A stretch of DNA of 64,000 nt from Streptomyces sp. NBC_01241 (GTDB taxonomy: Bacteria; Actinomycetota; Actinomycetes; Streptomycetales; Streptomycetaceae). The position numbers were made by a program, and so were the translations under genes. The notes beneath the pieces were generated by a model, which searched no databases, had not been told where the DNA came from, and saw only the letters and a list, made by a program, of their open reading frames with translations. Positions 1 to 8,463 of this stretch are shown piece after piece (positions within the stretch are counted from its first letter, which is position 1; each line of letters starts with the position of its first letter). The stretch lies in NCBI RefSeq assembly GCF_041435435.1, contig NZ_CP108494.1, positions 6,234,501-6,298,500 of the forward strand. Reading direction: 5' to 3'.

Positions 1-10
1 AAGGCACCAC

Positions 11-847
11 ATGCCCCAGCACACCTCCGGGTCTGACCGCGCGGCAGTACCACCGGCTGCGCGTGGCACTGTGCGCCCCCCTGCCCCCTCCTCGCTCGAC
101 GAGTTGTGGCGTTCCTACAAGTCCACGGGCGACGAGCGGCTGCGGGAGCAGTTGATCCTGCACTACTCGCCGCTGGTGAAGTACGTCGCGGGCCGGGTGA
201 GTGTGGGCCTGCCTTCCAACGTCGAGCAGGCGGACTTCGTCTCCTCGGGCGTCTTCGGACTGATCGACGCGATCGAGAAGTTCGACATCGAGCGCGCGAT
301 CAAATTCGAGACGTACGCGATCACCCGCATCCGGGGCGCGATGATCGACGAACTCCGGGCGCTGGACTGGATCCCGCGCTCGGTGCGCCAGAAGGCGCGG
401 GCGGTGGAACGTGCCTACGCCACGCTGGAGGCACAGCTGCGACGCACTCCTTCCGAGCCGGAGGTCGCTGCGGAAATGGGCATCGCGCTGGAAGAACTGC
501 ACGCGGTTTTCAGCCAGTTGTCGCTCGCGAACGTGGTCGCGCTGGAGGAGCTCCTGCACGTCGGCGGCGAGGGCGGCGACCGGCTGAGCCTGATGGACAC
601 GCTTGAGGACACCGCTGCCGACGATCCGGTCGAGGTCGCCGAGGACCGTGAGCTCAGGCGGCTGCTCGCCCGGGCGATCAACACGCTTCCGGAGCGTGAG
701 AAGACGGTCGTCACGCTCTACTACTACGAGGGCCTCACGCTCGCCGAGATCGGCAACGTGCTCGGGGTCACCGAGAGCCGTGTCAGCCAGATCCACACCA
801 AATCGGTGCTGCAACTGCGCGCGAAACTGGCCGACGCCGGCCGCTGA
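11..847 (+). CDS. whiG: RNA polymerase sigma factor WhiG (FliA-type)
   Basis: A 278-residue sigma-70 family factor of the FliA/WhiG group, which in Streptomyces commits aerial hyphae to sporulation. Region 2 is clear around residues 70-120 (SGVFGLIDAIEKFD, then FETYAITRIRGAMIDELR), followed by the region 3 segment with IPRSVRQKAR and a region 4 helix-turn-helix near residues 240-262 (LAEIGNVLGVTESRVSQIH). Length matches known WhiG proteins. The ATG lies only 10 bases into the window, so its promoter is not visible. The gene order whiG, tetR, M23 peptidase, rpsB is the usual Streptomyces arrangement. Activity in the family is controlled by an anti-sigma factor, which is not encoded here. Confidence 0.95.
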   Translation: MPQHTSGSDRAAVPPAARGTVRPPAPSSLDELWRSYKSTGDERLREQLILHYSPLVKYVAGRVSVGLPSNVEQADFVSSGVFGLIDAIEKFDIERAIKFETYAITRIRGAMIDELRALDWIPRSVRQKARAVERAYATLEAQLRRTPSEPEVAAEMGIALEELHAVFSQLSLANVVALEELLHVGGEGGDRLSLMDTLEDTAADDPVEVAEDRELRRLLARAINTLPEREKTVVTLYYYEGLTLAEIGNVLGVTESRVSQIHTKSVLQLRAKLADAGR

Positions 848-941
848 CCCCCTCCTGGTGGCCGGTGCGGTTGTGGCTGCTTCGACCACCAACAGGGGCC
901 TTACGCGCCCTCTCGGACACCGGTCGCCGTAGAGTGGACGG

Positions 942-1568
942 GTGCCCAGGATTCGAGCGGCCTCGGTGGCCGAGCACCGGACCATGCAGCGCGGCGCCCT
1001 CCTGGACGCCGCCCGCTCCCTGCTGTCCGAGGGGGGTACGGAGGCGTTGACCTTCCCCGCCCTCGCCGAACGCACGGGCCTCGCCCGGTCCTCCGTCTAT
1101 GAGTACTTCCGCTCCCGTGCGGCCGTCGTCGAAGAGCTCTGCGCCGTCGACTTCCCCGTCTGGGCGGCCGAGGTCGAAGGCGCGATGGAGCAGGCCGCCA
1201 CGCCGGAGGCGAAGATCGAGGCCTACGTACGGCGACAGCTCGACCTCGTCGGCGACCGCCGCCACCGGGCGGTCGTCGCGATCTCGGCGAGCGAACTGGA
1301 CGCGGGCGCACGCGAGAAGATCAGGGCCGCGCACGGCGGGCTGATCGCCATGATCGTCGAGGCGCTCGGCGACCTCGGCCACGAACAGCCGAGGCTGGCG
1401 GCGATGTTGCTGCAGGGCTCGGTGGACGCCGCGGTGCGGCGTATCGAACTCGGCGTGGCGGAGGAGCCGGGCGTGATCGCGGACACCGCTGTCGCCATGA
1501 TCCTGCGCGGCGTACAGGGCGTACAGGGCGTACAGGGCGTGCAGGGCGTGCAGGGCGTACAGGGCTGA
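942..1568 (+). CDS. TetR family transcriptional regulator with repeat-encoded C-terminus
   Basis: A 208-residue protein with an N-terminal TetR helix-turn-helix (about residues 15-62: LLDAARSLLSEGGTEALTF, then AERTGLARSSVYEYFRSR). The remainder is the helical ligand-binding and dimerisation domain, whose ligand cannot be inferred. The start is GTG at 942. The protein ends in six Val-Gln-Gly repeats from a 9-bp tandem repeat that runs up to the stop codon, so the tail length is likely to vary between strains. It converges on, and overlaps, the open frame of the M23 peptidase on the other strand. Target genes are unknown. Confidence 0.85.
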   Translation: MPRIRAASVAEHRTMQRGALLDAARSLLSEGGTEALTFPALAERTGLARSSVYEYFRSRAAVVEELCAVDFPVWAAEVEGAMEQAATPEAKIEAYVRRQLDLVGDRRHRAVVAISASELDAGAREKIRAAHGGLIAMIVEALGDLGHEQPRLAAMLLQGSVDAAVRRIELGVAEEPGVIADTAVAMILRGVQGVQGVQGVQGVQGVQG

Positions 1569-2275
1569 CGTCGGCGTCGCACGGCGGCGACGAGCAGAAC
1601 GCCGGGGGCGGCGAGTCCGTCCCCGGCCCCCTCGGCCGAGGGCCGCGGCTCCGGTACGCCGAACACCGGCAGCAGCCGGGACGGCCCCCGCCGCAGCAGC
1701 CCGGGCGGCAGCAGCGACAACGGATCCAGATACGCGGCACCGCGCCGCAGCCCCCAGTGCAGACAGCCCGACGCGCAGTGGAAGGGCCCCGCCTCCATGA
1801 CTGCCACGACCTGTCCCGCCACCACCTCCTCGTCCTTCGCGACCAGCGCGCGCACCGGCTCGTACGTGGTCCGCTGCGGTGGATCACCCGTCCCGGCCAC
1901 CTCGATCGCCAGTACCCCGCGTCCCGCCACACGCCCCGCGAACGAGACCCGGCCCGAGGCTGCGGCGAGCACCGTCGTGCCCGGTTCCGCGGCGAGATCC
2001 ACCCCGCGGTGGCCCCGCCCGTAGGCGTCGGCCGGCGGCTCCCATCCCCGTACGACCGCGGGCCGCCCGGCCAGCGGCCACACGGCGGCAGGCGCGGCCC
2101 CCGTCCCTGCCGCTGTTGCGACCGGCGCACCGCACAGCGTCGCGAGAAGGGTCACCACCGCCACGAGCGCGGCCTCGCGGAACCGGAGTCCGCGCACGCG
2201 CCGGAGTCCGCGCACGAGCCGGAGTCCGCGCACGAGCAGGGAAAGGGAAACGGTCGGATCGGGTGTGCATCGCAT
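1223..2275 (-). CDS. Secreted M23 family metallopeptidase-like protein
   Basis: The frame is 350 codons. An N-terminal hydrophobic segment (about residues 33-56, ending PVATAAG) looks like a signal peptide with a long basic leader. The M23/LytM domain follows at about 70-190. The first zinc motif HxxxD is present (H89, D93 in HRGVD). The second, normally HxH, reads C-L-H (C171, H173), so one ligand may be cysteine or the enzyme may have lost activity. The family cleaves peptidoglycan cross-links. The conserved part ends near position 1570; the last 115 codons are the repeat (CTP units) and then antisense to tetR, so the natural stop may have been lost. Confidence 0.75.
   Translation of the reverse strand: MRCTPDPTVSLSLLVRGLRLVRGLRRVRGLRFREAALVAVVTLLATLCGAPVATAAGTGAAPAAVWPLAGRPAVVRGWEPPADAYGRGHRGVDLAAEPGTTVLAAASGRVSFAGRVAGRGVLAIEVAGTGDPPQRTTYEPVRALVAKDEEVVAGQVVAVMEAGPFHCASGCLHWGLRRGAAYLDPLSLLPPGLLRRGPSRLLPVFGVPEPRPSAEGAGDGLAAPGVLLVAAVRRRRQPCTPCTPCTPCTPCTPCTPRRIMATAVSAITPGSSATPSSIRRTAASTEPCSNIAASLGCSWPRSPSASTIMAISPPCAALIFSRAPASSSLAEIATTARWRRSPTRSSCRRT
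1512..1565. repeat. 9-bp tandem repeat, six copies
   Basis: Six head-to-tail copies of GTACAGGGC (the fourth and fifth read GTGCAGGGC), ending directly at the tetR stop codon. On the plus strand it encodes VQG repeats in the TetR protein; on the minus strand it encodes Cys-Thr-Pro repeats in the open frame of the M23 peptidase. A 9-bp period keeps both frames open when copies are gained or lost. Confidence 0.95.
2183..2236. repeat. 18-bp tandem repeat, three copies, in the M23 leader
   Basis: Three direct copies of an 18-bp unit beginning CCGGAGTCCGCGCACG, differing only in the last bases of the first copy. On the minus strand they encode the repeated VRGLR basic stretch just before the signal-peptide core of the M23 protein, so copy number would change the length of the charged leader. 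Confidence 0.9.
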
Positions 2276-2552
2276 GGCAGAACGGTCCCGTGCCGCGCGG
2301 ATTCGCGGGGATCATGGTCCAGATCTGTGGACTACCGACCGGTTGTGGACAACGCCGTCACCCGGCACCCGGCCCGTCCCGTACACTTCCTATGGCGATC
2401 CGGGTCACCGGGTCGACTTCGCACGCCCCGCCATCTCCCTCTCTGCGGATGGTGGCCGCGCTCCTCGGTCCCTTGTGGCACGGCGCGTCGGGGCGTCAGG
2501 CGCGACAGCAATCCTGCGGTCGCGGCAACCGAGCACCTCAAGGAGTACGGCC

Positions 2553-3491
2553 ATGGCCGTCGTTACGATGCGGGAGCTGCTGGAAAGCGGCGTCCACTTC
2601 GGTCACCAGACCCGTCGCTGGAACCCGAAGATGAAGCGCTTCATCTTCACCGAGCGCAACGGCATCTACATCATCGACCTGCTCCAGTCGCTGTCGTACA
2701 TCGACCGCGCCTACGAGTTCGTCAAGGAGACCGTCGCCCACGGCGGCTCCATCATGTTCGTCGGTACCAAGAAGCAGGCCCAGGAGGCCATCGCCGAGCA
2801 GGCGACGCGCGTCGGCATGCCGTACGTCAACCAGCGTTGGCTCGGTGGCATGCTCACCAACTTCTCCACCGTCTACAAGCGCCTTCAGCGTCTGAAGGAG
2901 CTCGAGCTCATCGACTTCGAGGACGTGGCCGCCTCCGGCCTCACCAAGAAGGAGCTCCTGGTCCTCTCCCGCGAGAAGGCCAAGCTGGAGAAGACCCTCG
3001 GTGGTATCCGCGAGATGCAGAAGGTGCCGAGCGCCGTCTGGATCGTCGACACCAAGAAGGAGCACATCGCCGTCGGTGAGGCGCGCAAGCTCCACATCCC
3101 GGTCGTCGCGATCCTCGACACCAACTGCGACCCCGACGAGGTCGACTACAAGATTCCGGGCAACGACGACGCGATCCGCTCCGTCACCCTGCTCACCCGC
3201 GTGATCGCCGACGCCGTCGCCGAGGGCCTCATCGCCCGTTCCGGTGCCGCCACCGGTGACTCGAAGCCGGGCGAGAAGGCCGCCGGTGAGCCGCTCGCCG
3301 AGTGGGAGCGCGACCTGCTCGAGGGCGACAAGAAGGCCGACGCCGAGGTGCAGACCTCCGCCGAGACCGAGAAGGTTGCGGACGCTGCCGAGACGCCGGC
3401 CGAGGCCGCCGCCGAGGCCCCGGCCGCCGAGGCCCCGGCCGCCGAGGCCCCCGCCGCCGAGGCTCCGGCCGTGGACGCCGAGCAGGCCTGA
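2553..3491 (+). CDS. rpsB: 30S ribosomal protein S2
   Basis: A 312-residue S2 protein of the small ribosomal subunit, starting MAVVTMRELLESGVHFGHQT. The ATG at 2553 is chosen because family similarity begins there and a purine-rich AAGGAG lies about 8 bases upstream; the same frame stays open much further upstream without similarity. The last 45 or so residues are an acidic, alanine-rich tail with repeated EAPAA units, longer than in E. coli S2 but usual in Streptomyces. It is co-oriented with tsf, with a hairpin between them. The 277-base gap upstream has no clear -35; TACACT at 2382-2387 is a possible -10 box. Confidence 0.97.
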   Translation: MAVVTMRELLESGVHFGHQTRRWNPKMKRFIFTERNGIYIIDLLQSLSYIDRAYEFVKETVAHGGSIMFVGTKKQAQEAIAEQATRVGMPYVNQRWLGGMLTNFSTVYKRLQRLKELELIDFEDVAASGLTKKELLVLSREKAKLEKTLGGIREMQKVPSAVWIVDTKKEHIAVGEARKLHIPVVAILDTNCDPDEVDYKIPGNDDAIRSVTLLTRVIADAVAEGLIARSGAATGDSKPGEKAAGEPLAEWERDLLEGDKKADAEVQTSAETEKVADAAETPAEAAAEAPAAEAPAAEAPAAEAPAVDAEQA

Positions 3492-3518
3492 CACCTCCGT
3501 CTCCGTCACGGCTGAATG

Positions 3519-3555
3519 ACGGCGGGGCCGGTGCCACGAGCACCGCCCCCGCCGT
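3519..3555 (+). terminator. rpsB-tsf intergenic hairpin (terminator or attenuator)
   Basis: Inverted repeat with 16-base arms (3519-3534 and 3540-3555), one mismatch and a 5-base loop, followed by TTTACC. It lies between the rpsB stop and tsf. Such hairpins between S2 and EF-Ts genes probably reduce read-through, so that tsf is expressed at a different level from rpsB. Confidence 0.7.
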
Positions 3556-3598
3556 TTACCCGTAGATCTTTCAGACTTCGAGAGAGAAACACAGACTC

Positions 3599-4435
3599 AT
3601 GGCGAACTACACCGCCGCTGACGTCAAGAAGCTCCGCGAGCTGACCGGCGCCGGCATGATGGACTGCAAGAAGGCGCTCGACGAGGCCGAGGGCAACGTC
3701 GACAAGGCCGTCGAGGCGCTCCGTATCAGGGGTCAGAAGGGCGTCGCCAAGCGCGAGGGCCGTTCTGCCGAGAACGGCGCCGTCGTCTCCCTCATCTCCG
3801 AGGACAAGACCTCCGGCGTTCTGCTCGAGCTGAAGTGCGAGACGGACTTCGTCGCCAAGGGCGAGAAGTTCCAGACCGTCGCCAACACGCTCGCCGCCCA
3901 CGTCGCCGCGACCTCCCCGGCCGACCTGGCCGAGCTGCTCGCCTCCGAGATCGAGGCCGGCAAGACCGTTCAGGCGTACGTCGACGAGGCCAACGCCAAC
4001 CTCGGCGAGAAGATCGTCCTGGACCGCTTCGCGCAGTTCACCGGCGGTTACGTGGCTGCGTACATGCACCGCACGATGCCCGACCTCCCGCCGCAGGTCG
4101 GTGTCCTGGTCGAGCTCGACAAGGAGAACGCCGAGGCCGCCAAGGACGTCGCGCAGCACATCGCCGCCTTCGCCCCGAAGTACCTCAACCGCGACGAGGT
4201 CCCGGCCGAGACGGTCGAGAACGAGCGTCGTGTCGCCGAGGCCACCTCTCGTGAGGAGGGCAAGCCGGAGGCCGCCCTTCCGAAGATCGTCGAGGGTCGC
4301 GTCAACGGTTTCTTCAAGGACGTCGTCGTCCTGGAGCAGGCGTTCGCCAAGGACAACAAGAAGTCCGTCCAGAAGGTTCTGGACGAGGCCGGTGTCGCCC
4401 TGAAGCGCTTCTCGCGCATCAAGGTCGGCATCTGA
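3599..4435 (+). CDS. tsf: Elongation factor Ts
   Basis: A 278-residue EF-Ts, the nucleotide exchange factor that regenerates EF-Tu-GTP in the cytoplasm. The N-terminal UBA-like domain is evident (MANYTAADVKKLRELTGAGM, then DCKKAL), followed by the core with the conserved TDFVAKGEKF stretch near residue 80. Length is typical for actinobacteria. Start ATG at 3599 sits after GAGAGAAA. It lies in the usual order after rpsB and before pyrH. Confidence 0.97.
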   Translation: MANYTAADVKKLRELTGAGMMDCKKALDEAEGNVDKAVEALRIRGQKGVAKREGRSAENGAVVSLISEDKTSGVLLELKCETDFVAKGEKFQTVANTLAAHVAATSPADLAELLASEIEAGKTVQAYVDEANANLGEKIVLDRFAQFTGGYVAAYMHRTMPDLPPQVGVLVELDKENAEAAKDVAQHIAAFAPKYLNRDEVPAETVENERRVAEATSREEGKPEAALPKIVEGRVNGFFKDVVVLEQAFAKDNKKSVQKVLDEAGVALKRFSRIKVGI

Positions 4436-4523
4436 GTCCGTCCGCGAACAACGGTGGACCCCGTTAGGGTCCAGTGCAGTCGTCGGCCGCACTCATGCCG
4501 TACGACCGCAGATCTGACGAGGA

Positions 4524-4565
4524 GGCCATTGCCGCTGAGGGACACCAGACCCACCGGCAATGGCC
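4524..4565 (+). terminator. Hairpin upstream of pyrH
   Basis: Perfect 11-bp inverted repeat (GGCCATTGCCG at 4524-4534 and its complement at 4555-4565) with a 20-base loop, followed by TTCTTCG. It ends 29 bases before the pyrH ATG. It may terminate the rpsB-tsf transcript or act as an attenuator for pyrH; no pyrimidine-sensing leader can be recognised. Confidence 0.6.
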
Positions 4566-4594
4566 TTCTTCGTATGTGCACGAGGAGAATCTCC

Positions 4595-5371
4595 ATGAAC
4601 AAGGGCGCGGACGCCGCCAAAGGTGACCACAAGCGCGAGGACGGCAAGGTGCCCGGACGCTTCATGCTGAAGCTGTCCGGAGAGGCGTTCGCAGGCGGCG
4701 GAGGTCTCGGCGTAGACCCCGACGTCGTACACGCCATCGCCCGGGAAATCGCGGCAGTCGTCCGCGGCGGCGCGGAAATCGCGATTGTCATCGGCGGCGG
4801 CAACTTCTTCCGCGGTGCCGAACTTCAGCAGCGCGGCATGGACCGGGCCCGGTCCGACTACATGGGCATGCTCGGCACGGTCATGAACTGCCTGGCTCTC
4901 CAGGACTTCCTGGAGAAGGAGGGCATCGACTCCCGGGTCCAGACCGCCATCACCATGGGACAGGTCGCGGAGCCGTACATCCCGCTGCGCGCCGTGCGCC
5001 ACCTGGAGAAGGGCCGCGTCGTCATCTTCGGCGCCGGTATGGGGATGCCGTACTTCTCCACCGACACCACCGCCGCCCAGCGTGCCCTGGAGATCGACGC
5101 CCAGGCGCTGCTCATGGGCAAGAACGGCGTGGACGGGGTCTACGACTCCGACCCGAAGACCAACCCCGACGCGGTGAAGTTCGACGCCCTTGAGTACAGC
5201 GAGGTGCTCGCCCGCGATCTCAAGGTCGCCGACGCCACCGCCATCACGCTCTGCCGTGACAACCAGCTGCCGATCCTCGTCTTCGAACTGACCGCCACGG
5301 GCAATATCGCCCGCGCGGTCAAGGGTGAGAAGATCGGCACGCTCGTGAGTGACCAGGGCACCCGGGCCTGA
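4595..5371 (+). CDS. pyrH: UMP kinase
   Basis: A 258-residue bacterial UMP kinase (amino acid kinase fold), which phosphorylates UMP to UDP in pyrimidine nucleotide synthesis. The phosphate-binding start FMLKLSGEAF, the IVIGGGNFFRG glycine loop and the DTTAAQRALEIDAQ segment are all present. Start ATG at 4595 follows a strong GAGGAG (4582-4587). The frame continues upstream without similarity. It is followed by frr 180 bases downstream, the common pyrH-frr arrangement. Confidence 0.96.
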   Translation: MNKGADAAKGDHKREDGKVPGRFMLKLSGEAFAGGGGLGVDPDVVHAIAREIAAVVRGGAEIAIVIGGGNFFRGAELQQRGMDRARSDYMGMLGTVMNCLALQDFLEKEGIDSRVQTAITMGQVAEPYIPLRAVRHLEKGRVVIFGAGMGMPYFSTDTTAAQRALEIDAQALLMGKNGVDGVYDSDPKTNPDAVKFDALEYSEVLARDLKVADATAITLCRDNQLPILVFELTATGNIARAVKGEKIGTLVSDQGTRA

Positions 5372-5551
5372 GAACCGGGGGGCCTTCCCGGGAAGCCGCG
5401 GGAGGGCCCGGGGCCTGTGGGGAACACCCCGGGACAGGTCCCGAAGGATGGACAACGGCCTGCCGGTCGGACACCGTGCAGGTGAGGACGCGACCCAGGA
5501 CCCGCCGGGCCCGAGCACGCCGGGCCCACTCAAGACACGCAGGAGCACGTG

Positions 5552-6109
5552 GTGATCGAAGAAACCCTCCTTGAGGCCGAGGAGAAGATGGAGAAGGCCG
5601 TCGTCGTAGCGAAGGAGGACTTCGCCGCGATCCGTACCGGCCGTGCCCACCCGGCGATGTTCAACAAGATCGTCGCCGACTACTACGGCGCGCTGACCCC
5701 GATCAACCAGCTCGCCTCGTTCTCGGTGCCCGAGCCGCGCATGGCCGTCGTGACGCCGTTCGACAAGAGCGCTCTGCGCAACATCGAACAGGCCATCCGC
5801 GACTCGGACCTCGGCGTCAACCCGAGCAACGACGGCAATATCATCCGAGTGACCTTCCCGGACCTCACCGAGGAGCGTCGTCGCGAGTACATCAAGGTCG
5901 CGAAGACGAAGGCCGAGGACGCCAAGATCTCCATCCGGGCCGTGCGCCGCAAGGCCAAGGAGACCCTCGACAAGCTGGTCAAGGACAAGGAGACCGGCGA
6001 GGACGAGGTGCGTCGCGCCGAGAAGGAACTCGACGACACCACCGCGAAGTACGTCGCGCAGGTCGACGAGCTGCTCAAGCACAAGGAAGCCGAGCTGCTC
6101 GAAGTCTGA
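5552..6109 (+). CDS. frr: Ribosome recycling factor
   Basis: A 185-residue ribosome recycling factor, which with EF-G splits post-termination ribosomes. The sequence starts MIEETLLEAEEKMEKA and contains the conserved AAIRTGRAHPAMF and PSNDGNIIRVTFPDLTEERR segments. Two adjacent GTG codons are possible (5549 and 5552). The second is preferred because it is 6 bases from AGGAG and gives the usual family length. Its stop overlaps the cdsA start (TGATG), suggesting translational coupling. Confidence 0.96.
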   Translation: MIEETLLEAEEKMEKAVVVAKEDFAAIRTGRAHPAMFNKIVADYYGALTPINQLASFSVPEPRMAVVTPFDKSALRNIEQAIRDSDLGVNPSNDGNIIRVTFPDLTEERRREYIKVAKTKAEDAKISIRAVRRKAKETLDKLVKDKETGEDEVRRAEKELDDTTAKYVAQVDELLKHKEAELLEV

Positions 6110-7194
6110 TGAACGACTCTTCCTGGGGCGCCCCGCAGAGAGCCGGCCACTGGGGTCCGCCCGAGACGCAGGCAGCTCCGGCGGGTCCTGCATACGATGT
6201 GCATGGCGCCCAGCAGACTCGGCCCATGCCCATCGTGCCGGACGCCCCCGACGCAGGTAGAGACGCTGACGACCGTGATGACCGGGACCGGGGGGCCGCA
6301 CGCCTGAGCGGCGGCCCCCTGTTCCGCGACGAGAAGCCGCAGGAGCCCATGTCCACCGCGCCGCCTCCCCCGCAGAAGAAACGTGCGGGTCGTGACCTGC
6401 CAGCTGCCATAGGGGTCGGTGTGGGGCTCGGCGCCGTCATCGTCGCCTCGCTGTTCATCGTGAAGGCCGTCTTCGTCGGTGTGATCGCCGTCGCCGTCGT
6501 CGTGGGCCTGTGGGAGCTCACCTCCCGGCTGGAGGAGCGCAAGGGCATCAAGGCGCCGCTCATCCCGCTGGCGGTCGGTGGCGCTGCGATGGTCGTGGCC
6601 GGATACGCACGGGGCGCCGAGGGCGCCTGGGTGGCGATGGCGCTGACCGCGCTTGCGGTGCTCGTCTGGCGGATGACCGAGCCTCCGGAGGGCTACCTCA
6701 AGGACGTCACGGCCGGCGTGTTCGCCGCGTTCTACGTGCCGTTCCTGGCCACCTTCGTCGCCATGCTCCTGACCGCGGACGACGGGCCGCAGCGGGTGCT
6801 CACCTTCCTGCTGCTGACCGTGGTCAGCGACACGGGCGCGTATGCCGTCGGCTGGCGCTTCGGGAAGCACAAGCTCGCGCCGCGCATCAGCCCCGGGAAG
6901 ACCCGCGAGGGCCTGTTCGGGGCCGTCGCCTTCGCGATGGCCGCCGGTGCGCTGTGCATGCAGTTCCTGATCGACGGTGGTTCCTGGTGGCAGGGGCTGC
7001 TGCTGGGGCTTGCGGTCGCGGCCACCGCCACCCTCGGTGACCTGGGCGAGTCGATGATCAAGCGGGACCTCGGAATCAAGGACATGGGCACGCTGCTGCC
7101 GGGGCACGGCGGCATCATGGACCGGCTGGACTCGCTGCTGCCGACCGCCCCGGTGGTCTGGCTGCTGCTGGTGCTGTTCGTGGGCTCCGGCTGA
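6109..7194 (+). CDS. cdsA: Phosphatidate cytidylyltransferase (CDP-diglyceride synthase)
   Basis: A 361-residue membrane enzyme that makes CDP-diacylglycerol from phosphatidate and CTP. The first 95 residues are charged and proline-rich and probably cytoplasmic. About eight hydrophobic segments follow from residue 98. The C-terminal signature is complete: GDLGESMIKRDLGIKD, then PGHGGIMDRLDS. The ATG overlaps the frr stop by one base. The long soluble N-terminus is a feature of actinobacterial CdsA and is poorly conserved. Confidence 0.95.
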   Translation: MNDSSWGAPQRAGHWGPPETQAAPAGPAYDVHGAQQTRPMPIVPDAPDAGRDADDRDDRDRGAARLSGGPLFRDEKPQEPMSTAPPPPQKKRAGRDLPAAIGVGVGLGAVIVASLFIVKAVFVGVIAVAVVVGLWELTSRLEERKGIKAPLIPLAVGGAAMVVAGYARGAEGAWVAMALTALAVLVWRMTEPPEGYLKDVTAGVFAAFYVPFLATFVAMLLTADDGPQRVLTFLLLTVVSDTGAYAVGWRFGKHKLAPRISPGKTREGLFGAVAFAMAAGALCMQFLIDGGSWWQGLLLGLAVAATATLGDLGESMIKRDLGIKDMGTLLPGHGGIMDRLDSLLPTAPVVWLLLVLFVGSG

Positions 7195-7296
7195 TCCCCC
7201 GAGCTCTACCTTCCTGACCTGGGCTTTTGCGAGTGAGGGTCCGTTGTCCACAGGGCGGCGGGCCCTCACTGTTCTGTCTGCGACACTGGATGGACC

Positions 7297-8403
7297 ATGC
7301 CTAAGCCCGGAGAACTCACTTTCGTCGCGCCCCGCGGAGCCAAGAAGCCGCCGCGGCATCTCGCCGACCTCACGCCCGCCGAGCGCAAGGAAGCCGTTGC
7401 CGCGATCGGCGAGAAGCCGTTCCGCGCCCAGCAGCTCTCGCAGCACTACTTCGCGCGGTACGCGCACGACCCGGCGGAGTGGACCAACATCCCGGCCGCT
7501 TCGCGGGACAAGCTCGCCGAAGCGATGTTCCCTGATCTGATGTCCGTGGTCCGCCACATCAGCTGCGACGACGACACCACCCGTAAGACGCTGTGGAAGC
7601 TGCACGACGGGACGCTCGTCGAGTCCGTCCTGATGCGCTACCCGGAGCGGGTGACGATGTGTATCTCGTCACAGGCGGGATGCGGGATGAACTGCCCCTT
7701 CTGCGCCACGGGACAGGCCGGTCTCGACCGCAATCTGTCGACCGCGGAGATCGTGCACCAGATCGTGGACGGCATGCGGGCGCTGCGCGACGGGGAGGTC
7801 CCGGGAGGCCCGGCGCGGCTCTCCAACATCGTCTTCATGGGCATGGGCGAACCGCTGGCCAACTACAAGCGGGTCGTCGGCGCGATCCGCCGGCTGACCG
7901 ACCCGGAGCCGGACGGGCTGGGGCTCTCGCAGCGCGGGATCACCGTCTCCACCGTCGGCCTGGTGCCCGCGATGCTCCGCTTCGCCGACGAGGGCTTCAA
8001 GTGCCGTCTCGCCGTGTCGCTGCACGCTCCGGACGACGAACTGCGCGACACGCTCGTCCCCGTGAACACGCGGTGGAAGGTGCGTGAGGTGCTGGACGCC
8101 GCGTGGGAGTACGCGGAGAAGTCCGGCCGTCGCATCTCCATCGAGTACGCGCTGATCCGGGACATCAACGACCAGGCCTGGCGCGGCGATCGGCTCGGCC
8201 GGCTCCTCAAGGGGAGGCGGGTGCACGTCAACCTGATCCCGCTGAACCCCACGCCCGGGTCCCAGTGGACCGCGTCGCGTCCCGAGGACGAGAAGGCCTT
8301 CGTCGAGGCGATCGCGGCACACGGGGTGCCGGTGACCGTGCGGGACACCCGCGGCCAGGAGATCGACGGCGCCTGCGGGCAGCTGGCGGCGGCCGAGCGC
8401 TGA
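7297..8403 (+). CDS. rlmN: 23S rRNA (adenine-2503-C2)-methyltransferase, radical SAM
   Basis: A 368-residue RlmN enzyme that methylates C2 of A2503 in 23S rRNA and of A37 in some tRNAs. The radical-SAM cluster motif CGMNCPFC places its iron ligands at C129, C133 and C136. The two mechanistic cysteines are also present, at C122 (TMCISSQ) and near the C-terminus (IDGACGQL). GMGEPLANY and the SLHAPDD stretch support the family. Start ATG at 7297 gives MPKPGELTFV, the form expected in Streptomyces. Confidence 0.95.
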   Translation: MPKPGELTFVAPRGAKKPPRHLADLTPAERKEAVAAIGEKPFRAQQLSQHYFARYAHDPAEWTNIPAASRDKLAEAMFPDLMSVVRHISCDDDTTRKTLWKLHDGTLVESVLMRYPERVTMCISSQAGCGMNCPFCATGQAGLDRNLSTAEIVHQIVDGMRALRDGEVPGGPARLSNIVFMGMGEPLANYKRVVGAIRRLTDPEPDGLGLSQRGITVSTVGLVPAMLRFADEGFKCRLAVSLHAPDDELRDTLVPVNTRWKVREVLDAAWEYAEKSGRRISIEYALIRDINDQAWRGDRLGRLLKGRRVHVNLIPLNPTPGSQWTASRPEDEKAFVEAIAAHGVPVTVRDTRGQEIDGACGQLAAAER

Positions 8404-8434
8404 GGCCGGAACGGCCCGTGTAACCTGGGCCTGA

Positions 8435-8461
8435 AATCAACTTCATAGAATCAACTTCATA
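8435..8461 (+). repeat. Two tandem copies of an A+T-rich 13-mer
   Basis: The 13-mer AATCAACTTCATA occurs at 8435-8447 and again at 8449-8461 with a 14-base period, immediately before the TPP riboswitch. It is unusually A+T-rich for this genome. A plausible -10 box, TAACCT at 8421-8426, lies just upstream, so the repeat would fall at or near the transcription start. Confidence 0.7.
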
Positions 8462-8463
8462 TT

